From positions 1 to 44,188 of the forward strand of contig VGXR01000016.1 of assembly GCA_016873255.1 (NCBI GenBank): a stretch of DNA of 44,188 nt, read 5' to 3'. Origin of the DNA: Planctomycetota bacterium. GTDB lineage: Bacteria > Planctomycetota > Phycisphaerae > Phycisphaerales > SM1A02. Positions 39,317-44,188 of this stretch are shown here, piece after piece. The notes beneath the pieces were generated by a model that saw only the letters and a list, made by a program, of their open reading frames with translations, was not told the origin of the DNA and did no database searches. The position numbers and the translations under genes were made by a program. Position 1 is the first letter of the stretch; the number at the start of each line of letters is the position of its first letter.

Positions 39317-40486
39317 GTGTCCGGACACGACGGCAAGCAGTTCCTCACCAGCCCGATCAACCTCACCGGACGCGGCACCGCGCCCGGCGAAGGCAAGAAG
39401 GCCTGGACCCTCTGGCTGAGCGCCATCATCAAGTTCGGCGGCAGCGACCTCATCGTCAAGAGCGACCTGAAGCCCCGCATCCGCCACCGCGGCGTGCTGA
39501 AGGACGTGGAGGTCGACGTCGTCACCCAGGACCTGATGTTTCAGGTGGCCAAGGACATCCTCGACGCGGGCCAGCTCGACATCTTCTGCAAGAAGGGGTC
39601 GATGGACTTCGCGTACGACTACGACGACAGGAACCGCTTCCGCGTCAACATCTTCATGGCCCGCGGCAAGCCGGCCGTCGCGGCGCGCCTCATCACCAGC
39701 AACATCAAGAAGTTCGAGGACCTGTACCTGCCGCAGTCGCTCGGCGACGTGGCCATGATGGCGCAGGGCCTCATCCTCTTCGCGGGCGTCACCGGCAGCG
39801 GCAAGTCCACCTCCATCGCCGCGATGCTGCAGTTCGTCAACGAGCGCAAGAAGGTGCACATCGTCACGATCGAGGACCCGATCGAGTACATCTTCAAGGA
39901 CGACAAGGCCACCATCAACCAGCGCGAGATCGGCATCGACTGCGTCAGCTTCAACGACGCGCTCCGCGCCCTCGTCCGCGAGAACCCCGACATCGCGCTG
40001 GTGGGCGAGATGCGCGACTACGAGACGTTCGAGGCCGCCGTGCGCGCCGCCGAGACCGGCCACCTGGTGTTCGGCACCATCCACGCCTCCAGCGCCTGGC
40101 AGACCTTCGGCCGCATCTACGACCTGTTCCCGGTGGAAGAGCGCGAGCAGATCCGCAAGCTGCTTGCCTACAACCTGCGCGCCATCGTCTACCAGAAGCT
40201 GCTGCCCACCCTGCACCAGAACATCGCGCGCATCCCGGCGCTGGAGATCCTGATCAGCACGCCGGCCGTGCAGAAGTACATCCTCGAGGGCCGCGAGGGC
40301 GAGCTGCTCGACATCATCAAGAGCCGCGACGCCGGCATGATCGACTTCACCAGCTCGCTCGTCGACCTGGTGGAGAAGGAATACATCCACCAGGGCGTGG
40401 CCCTGCAGTCCACGCCGAAGCCCGAGGAGCTGCGCATGCGCCTCAAGGGCATCTCGCAGGGCGCATCGATGGTGGGCAAGGGCTGA
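39317..40486 (+). CDS. PilT-like secretion/pilus motor ATPase
   Basis: A 389-residue ATPase of the T4P/T2SS family, nearest in length and order to PilT. An N-terminal PAS-like domain (about 25-130) is followed by Walker A GVTGSGKST (157-165), Asp box IEDPIEYIF, Walker B PDIALVGEMRD (224-233) and the His box TGHLVFGTIHASSA. All catalytic residues are retained. The family forms cytoplasmic hexamers that power pilus retraction or related envelope machines. The start is GTG at 39317 with GGAGG 8 nt upstream. A second gene begins 2 bp after the stop, so the operon is tight. No pilin, prepilin peptidase or secretin gene is in the window, so the machine it drives is unknown. Confidence 0.88.
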   Translation: MSGHDGKQFLTSPINLTGRGTAPGEGKKAWTLWLSAIIKFGGSDLIVKSDLKPRIRHRGVLKDVEVDVVTQDLMFQVAKDILDAGQLDIFCKKGSMDFAYDYDDRNRFRVNIFMARGKPAVAARLITSNIKKFEDLYLPQSLGDVAMMAQGLILFAGVTGSGKSTSIAAMLQFVNERKKVHIVTIEDPIEYIFKDDKATINQREIGIDCVSFNDALRALVRENPDIALVGEMRDYETFEAAVRAAETGHLVFGTIHASSAWQTFGRIYDLFPVEEREQIRKLLAYNLRAIVYQKLLPTLHQNIARIPALEILISTPAVQKYILEGREGELLDIIKSRDAGMIDFTSSLVDLVEKEYIHQGVALQSTPKPEELRMRLKGISQGASMVGKG

Positions 40487-40488
40487 CC

Positions 40489-42219
40489 ATGGAGACCATC
40501 CGCACCTTCCTGCCGGCGCTGCTGGCCGAGACGCCGGCGCCCGCGTTCCTGATGAGCGTGGCGAAGCCGCTGGTCTCGTTCGCCGCGTTCGTGCCGTACG
40601 CCGCCTTCGTCTCGGGCAAGCTCGAGAAGGACGCCGCCTACTACAACCTCAACCCGCAGAAGTGGTCGGGCATCTTCCTGGCGTTCGGCGCCGCCGCGTT
40701 GCTGGCCGTCCTGCTGGTGCCTACGTGGCTGGCGGGATTCCCGCTGATGCTCACGCTGATGGTGGTGCCGTGCGCGTGGTACATGAAGTTCCGGAACAAG
40801 GCGCTCGAGGGAACCAAGGCCAAGCCGCTCTCGGTCCTCTCCATCGACTTCGCCAAGATGGCGGCCGAGCGCCGCGCCAAGTCCGCGATGGCGGGCGCCA
40901 CGCTCCGGTTCCAGAAGAAGGACCGCTCCGACCACCCCGTGCCCGACCGCAAGGACCCGGGGTTCGAGACCTACGGCGCGCTGGAGGCGCTCCTCCTCGC
41001 CGGCGCCGACGCGCGTGCCTCGCGCATCGAGGTGGCGCTCTCCAAGCAGGGAGCGCAGGTGCAGCACCTGATCGACTCGGTGCGCTTCAAGCGCGACCCG
41101 ATCGCAGGCGAGCTGGCCACCCGGGTGGTGGACCTCCTCAAGAACTACGCCGGGCTCGACCCCGCGGAGCGGCGCAAGTTCCAGCGCGACGTGCTGGCCT
41201 TCGTGCGCGACGGCAACCGCCGCCTGGCCACCGTCACCAGCGTCGGGTCGATGCAGGGCGAGGCCATCCGCATCGACTTCGACCGCGAGAAGCAGCTCAC
41301 CATCGCCGCCGACAAGCTCGGCGCAGGCGAGGCGCAGCTGAAGCCGCTCGTGGACGCCCTCTTCACCGATCCGCGCGGCGTGGTGCTGGTGGGTGCGCGC
41401 CCGGGCCAGGGCCTGACCACGGCCTGCTACGCCATGCTCGGGCGCCACGACTCGCTCACCTCCAACGTGAAGACGCTCGAGCGCAAGCACGAGCGCATCG
41501 TGGAGGGAGTGGAGCACGCGGACTTCAACCCATCCCAGAGCGACTACGCCACGCAGCTGCAGACCATCGTGCGCCGCGGCCCCGACGTCGTGTTCATGTC
41601 CGAGGCGGGCGAGCCGGGCGTGGGCAAGGTGGTCTGCGGCGCCAACGCGCGCGACACGCTCTTCTACGTGGCCCTGCCCACCGACAGCGTGCCGGACATG
41701 ATGGCCGCGTGGGTGAAGGCCGTGGGCGACCCGAAGTCGGCGGCCGAGACGCTCCGCGCCGTGGTGGCGCAGCGGCTCGTCCGCAAGGTGTGCCTGACCT
41801 GCCGCGCCCAGTATGCCGCCGGCCCCGCCGAGCAGAAGATGCTCGCCATCCCCAGCGGCAAGCAGGTGCAGCTCTACAAGCAGAGCGGCAAGGTGCTGGT
41901 GAAGGACCAGCCCGTCGACTGCCCCACGTGCAAGGGCACGGGCTTCCTGGGCGTCACCGGCGCGCTCGAGGTCCTGGTGCTCGACGACGAGGCGCGGCGG
42001 CTCCTCGCCTCCGGCGACGCCAAGGCCGCCTACATGCAGGCGCGCCGCGCGCACAAGTCGCTCTCGCTGCAGGAGGCGGCCCTGATGAAGGTGCGCGCCG
42101 GCGAGACCAGCCTCGACGAGGTGCGCCGCGTGTTTGCCCCGCCCGCCGCCGCCGCGGCCCCCGCCGCCGGCGCAGCCCCGAAGGCCCCGGCACCCGCCGC
42201 CGCACCCAAGAAGTCCTGA
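40489..42219 (+). CDS. membrane-anchored degenerate GspE/PilB-like pseudo-ATPase
   Basis: A 576-residue protein. Hydrophobic segments near residues 20-42 and 61-98 anchor it in the membrane, unusual for this normally soluble family. From about 160 it follows the GspE/PilB layout: an N-terminal domain, then the P-loop position reads VGARPGQGLTTACYAML (301-317), where GxxxxGK(S/T) has become G-A-R-P-G-Q-G-L-T, so the lysine is lost (Leu309). The Walker B position is PDVVFMSEAGEP. The zinc-finger pair is retained: CLTC (435-438) and CPTC (478-481) in RLVRKVCLTC and CPTCKGTGFLG. A Pro/Ala-rich tail (about 545-576) ends it. It likely cannot hydrolyse ATP and may be a regulatory or structural partner of the intact ATPase next to it. 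Confidence 0.75.
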   Translation: METIRTFLPALLAETPAPAFLMSVAKPLVSFAAFVPYAAFVSGKLEKDAAYYNLNPQKWSGIFLAFGAAALLAVLLVPTWLAGFPLMLTLMVVPCAWYMKFRNKALEGTKAKPLSVLSIDFAKMAAERRAKSAMAGATLRFQKKDRSDHPVPDRKDPGFETYGALEALLLAGADARASRIEVALSKQGAQVQHLIDSVRFKRDPIAGELATRVVDLLKNYAGLDPAERRKFQRDVLAFVRDGNRRLATVTSVGSMQGEAIRIDFDREKQLTIAADKLGAGEAQLKPLVDALFTDPRGVVLVGARPGQGLTTACYAMLGRHDSLTSNVKTLERKHERIVEGVEHADFNPSQSDYATQLQTIVRRGPDVVFMSEAGEPGVGKVVCGANARDTLFYVALPTDSVPDMMAAWVKAVGDPKSAAETLRAVVAQRLVRKVCLTCRAQYAAGPAEQKMLAIPSGKQVQLYKQSGKVLVKDQPVDCPTCKGTGFLGVTGALEVLVLDDEARRLLASGDAKAAYMQARRAHKSLSLQEAALMKVRAGETSLDEVRRVFAPPAAAAAPAAGAAPKAPAPAAAPKKS

Positions 42220-42229
42220 GGACAGCCCC

Positions 42230-43903
42230 GTGATCATCTCGTTCATCGGCATCGCCATCGCCCTGCTGATCACCTACTGGTGGTCCAACGCCGGCGCCTT
42301 CAGCGCGTTCATCCACTTCCTGTGCGTCGTCACCGCGGGCGCCGTGGCGTTCGGCGTATGGGAGCCCGCGAGCTACGCCATGATGGGCGGCGACGCGGGC
42401 GGCTACGCGAAGGGCCTCGTTCTCCTCGGCACCTTCGTGGCCGTGCTGGTGGTGCTGCGCCTCTTCACCGACCGCTTCATCCCCATGAACCTCACGCTCC
42501 CGCGCGCGGCCGACCTGGTGCTCGGCGGCGCGTTCGGCGCGGGATCGGGCGTGCTGACGGTGGGCATCCTCACCATCGGCATCGGGTTCGTGCAGAGCAC
42601 GGTCACCATCTTCGACTACACCGGCTGGTCGCGCCGCAGCGACGTGCCCACCGCGCCGACCATCGGTTCCGACGATGCGTACATCCTGGGCGTGGCCGAG
42701 GCCACCGCGGGCTTCTACGGGTACCTGTCCTGGGGCGCCTACACGCCGTGGCTCGGCGGGGGCACCATCAACACGCACATGCCGCAGCTGGTGCGCACCT
42801 CGGGCGCCCTGTACCGAGACAGCTTCGACGAGGGCATGGGCAAGGTCGCCATCCCGCCGTCGGCGATCAGCAAGATCGAGCTCCTCGACGTGCCGCCGGT
42901 CCCGCTGACGGGCGGCGTGGGCGCAGCGCCGAAGGCCGCGTGGGCCGTGAAGTTCGACGTCTCGCAGGAGGGCTTCGACGGCGCGGGCCAGCAGTTCGTG
43001 CTGTCGGCCAGCCAGGTGCGCGTGATCGGCGACGGCAAGTCCGGGCGCGCGATGCCCGTGCACCCGCTCGCGTGGATGCAGGAGGTGAAGGGCGTCGGGA
43101 TGCGCCCGTTCTTCTTCAACTCGCCGACCAGCTACGCCACCTCGGTGGAGAGCAAGGGCGACGGGTCGTTCGTGCTGCTCTTCCCCAAGGACGACCTCAA
43201 GGGCCAGGCGCCCCGCTTCTTCGAGATCAAGGGCGTCCGGTTCCGGCTGCCCACGAGCGCGAAGTCGGCGGCCGACCTGCTCGCGGGCGGCGCGGGCTCC
43301 TCGTCGGCCAAGCAGGTGGCCGACGAAGATGCCACCAACATCAACCCGCTGATCGACTTCCCCGACCCGAAGTACTCGATCGGCAGCACCGTGATCAACA
43401 CCAATGCGGCGGGTTCGCTGGAGCTGGACAAGGACAACTTCATCATCGGCGGCGAGCAGAAGTTCCCGCGCAACACCACCGCCTCCGTGGGCAGCGACCT
43501 GCGCGTGCGCGGGTTCAAGGTGAGCGATGGCGAGCAGCTGCTGCGCCTCGATGCCACGGCGCAGTCCGACGGCGTCCGCATCTTCCCCGACCTGAACTCC
43601 TGGGTGCGCGACTCGGGCCCCACCGCGCAGGGCGCGCGCGTGGCGGTGATCGACGAGTCCGGCAGCAAGTACTACGCGGTCGGCCTGGTCGAGGACGACG
43701 GCGAGTGGGTGCTCGTCAAGAGCATGCGCGGCCGCCCGCTCACCCTCAAGGACATCCCCATCCAGGCCGTGGGCAGCGGCAGGAAGCTGTCGCTCCACTT
43801 CCGCGTGCCGACCAAGACCAAGATCGTCGGGCTGGTGCTCGCCACCTCCGCCGAGGACCGCATCGTCAACACCGCAACCATCACCTCGCCGGACGAGAAC
43901 TGA
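42230..43903 (+). CDS. CvpA-like membrane protein with large unknown domain
   Basis: A 557-residue protein. The GTG at 42230 has GAGG 8 nt upstream and begins the first membrane helix (IISFIGIAIALLITYWWSN). Four hydrophobic segments fall at about 2-18, 24-44, 61-80 and 97-121; their layout and LRLFTDRF...RAADLVLGGAFGAGSG resemble CvpA (colicin V production) proteins, whose 4-helix domain is about 160 residues. The remaining about 430 residues are soluble, Asp/Lys/Gly-rich, and probably on the outside of the membrane; I recognise no family in them. It sits 10 bp after the pseudo-ATPase gene and 2 bp before the next gene. A role as the membrane platform for the two ATPases is inferred from position only. 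Confidence 0.65.
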   Translation: MIISFIGIAIALLITYWWSNAGAFSAFIHFLCVVTAGAVAFGVWEPASYAMMGGDAGGYAKGLVLLGTFVAVLVVLRLFTDRFIPMNLTLPRAADLVLGGAFGAGSGVLTVGILTIGIGFVQSTVTIFDYTGWSRRSDVPTAPTIGSDDAYILGVAEATAGFYGYLSWGAYTPWLGGGTINTHMPQLVRTSGALYRDSFDEGMGKVAIPPSAISKIELLDVPPVPLTGGVGAAPKAAWAVKFDVSQEGFDGAGQQFVLSASQVRVIGDGKSGRAMPVHPLAWMQEVKGVGMRPFFFNSPTSYATSVESKGDGSFVLLFPKDDLKGQAPRFFEIKGVRFRLPTSAKSAADLLAGGAGSSSAKQVADEDATNINPLIDFPDPKYSIGSTVINTNAAGSLELDKDNFIIGGEQKFPRNTTASVGSDLRVRGFKVSDGEQLLRLDATAQSDGVRIFPDLNSWVRDSGPTAQGARVAVIDESGSKYYAVGLVEDDGEWVLVKSMRGRPLTLKDIPIQAVGSGRKLSLHFRVPTKTKIVGLVLATSAEDRIVNTATITSPDEN

Positions 43904-43905
43904 CC

Positions 43906-44115
43906 ATGCGCCGAACGCTCCCCCTGCTCTCGCTTGCCGCCATGGCCGTCGTCCTCGCATTCGTGCCGGAGGCGGCGGCGCAGGATGCCCCGCCTCAGCC
44001 GAACCGGTCGATGACCGGCCTCAGCCCGGTGATCGGCTACGGCATCATGGCCTTGGGCGCCGCCGCCGTCATCGGCGCCAGCCTGATGCCCGCAAAGCGC
44101 GGACACCAGGATTGA
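43906..44115 (+). CDS. small signal-peptide/membrane protein
   Basis: A 69-residue protein with an N-terminal signal segment (LPLLSLAAMAVVLAFVPEAAA, quoted from about residue 5, likely cut near AAAQ) and a second hydrophobic helix (VIGYGIMALGAAAVIGASLM) before a short basic/acidic tail (PAKRGHQD). The linker is Pro/Gln-rich. It starts 2 bp after the CvpA-like gene, so it is the last visible gene of that operon. Function unknown; by size and position it could be an assembly or pilin-like partner, but no prepilin cleavage motif is seen. The stop codon lies inside the first unit of a 15-bp tandem repeat that runs to the window edge. Confidence 0.6.
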   Translation: MRRTLPLLSLAAMAVVLAFVPEAAAQDAPPQPNRSMTGLSPVIGYGIMALGAAAVIGASLMPAKRGHQD

Positions 44116-44188
44116 CTTCAGCGGGACTGACTCCCGCAGGACTGGCTTCCGCGGGACTGGCTTCCGCAGGACTGGCTTCCGCAGGACT
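44111..44188 (+). repeat. 15-bp tandem repeat over the last stop codon
   Basis: Five units and part of a sixth of ATTGACTTCAGCGGG / ACTGACTCCCGCAGG / ACTGGCTTCCGCGGG type (15 bp) begin within the stop codon of the small membrane protein and continue to the window edge. Units one and two keep TGA; later ones have TGG. The period is a multiple of three, so all are in the gene's frame. Confidence 0.9.

Overview
This is a high-GC, gene-dense chromosomal window, most likely from a planctomycete of the class Phycisphaerae. Three things support that: two secreted proteins end in the tandem DVNGDG...DLGxLLGxW calcium-loop tail common in that group; a Kdo transferase (waaA) implies an LPS-type outer membrane; and several gene architectures are planctomycete-like (DUF1573 plus ankyrin, a FlgI-like lipoprotein with HEAT-like repeats, Memo with a long N-terminal extension). 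I see no rRNA, insertion sequence, prophage or CRISPR array. The assignment is by inspection only.

Layout. 1-2961 (+): the end of a LysM protein, a secreted matrixin-type metalloprotease and an AcuC-like deacetylase. 2981-8874 (-): smc, a FlgI-like lipoprotein and tRNA-Val, divergent from the helicase hrpA (8912-12814, +). 12842-17052 (-): a secreted dockerin-tailed protein, a UbiB-family kinase and a DUF3553 protein. 17184-21725: ymdB (+) converges on and overlaps an ACT-domain/hydantoinase pair (-). 21806-24613 (+): a tightly overlapping operon of waaA, thiL and a fused tsaE-yacG. 24854-31412 (-): aspartokinase, an orphan adenine-type DNA methyltransferase, typA and an M32 carboxypeptidase. 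31602-36425: a DUF1573-ankyrin protein (-), divergent memo (+), then a coupled DUF2617-like/family-4 uracil-DNA glycosylase pair (-). 36571-39187 (-): RNase P RNA, L21, tRNA-Leu and IMP dehydrogenase, separated by strong hairpins. 39317-44115 (+): a compact four-gene operon of a PilT-like ATPase, a membrane-anchored GspE/PilB-like protein whose Walker A lysine is lost, a CvpA-like membrane protein with a large unknown domain, and a 69-residue secreted or membrane peptide.

Most of the window is housekeeping. The best candidate for an undescribed system is the 39317-44115 operon, which pairs an intact hexameric motor ATPase with a degenerate partner and two uncharacterised membrane proteins. 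Two non-coding patterns also stand out. At four genes a short tandem repeat (13, 14, 15 or 19 bp) begins at or includes the stop codon. Many genes carry a -10 hexamer 6-9 nt before the start codon with no Shine-Dalgarno, suggesting widespread leaderless transcription. Three minus-strand hairpins between 36.5 and 37.7 kb share an identical 13-bp stem and 5-nt loop geometry.
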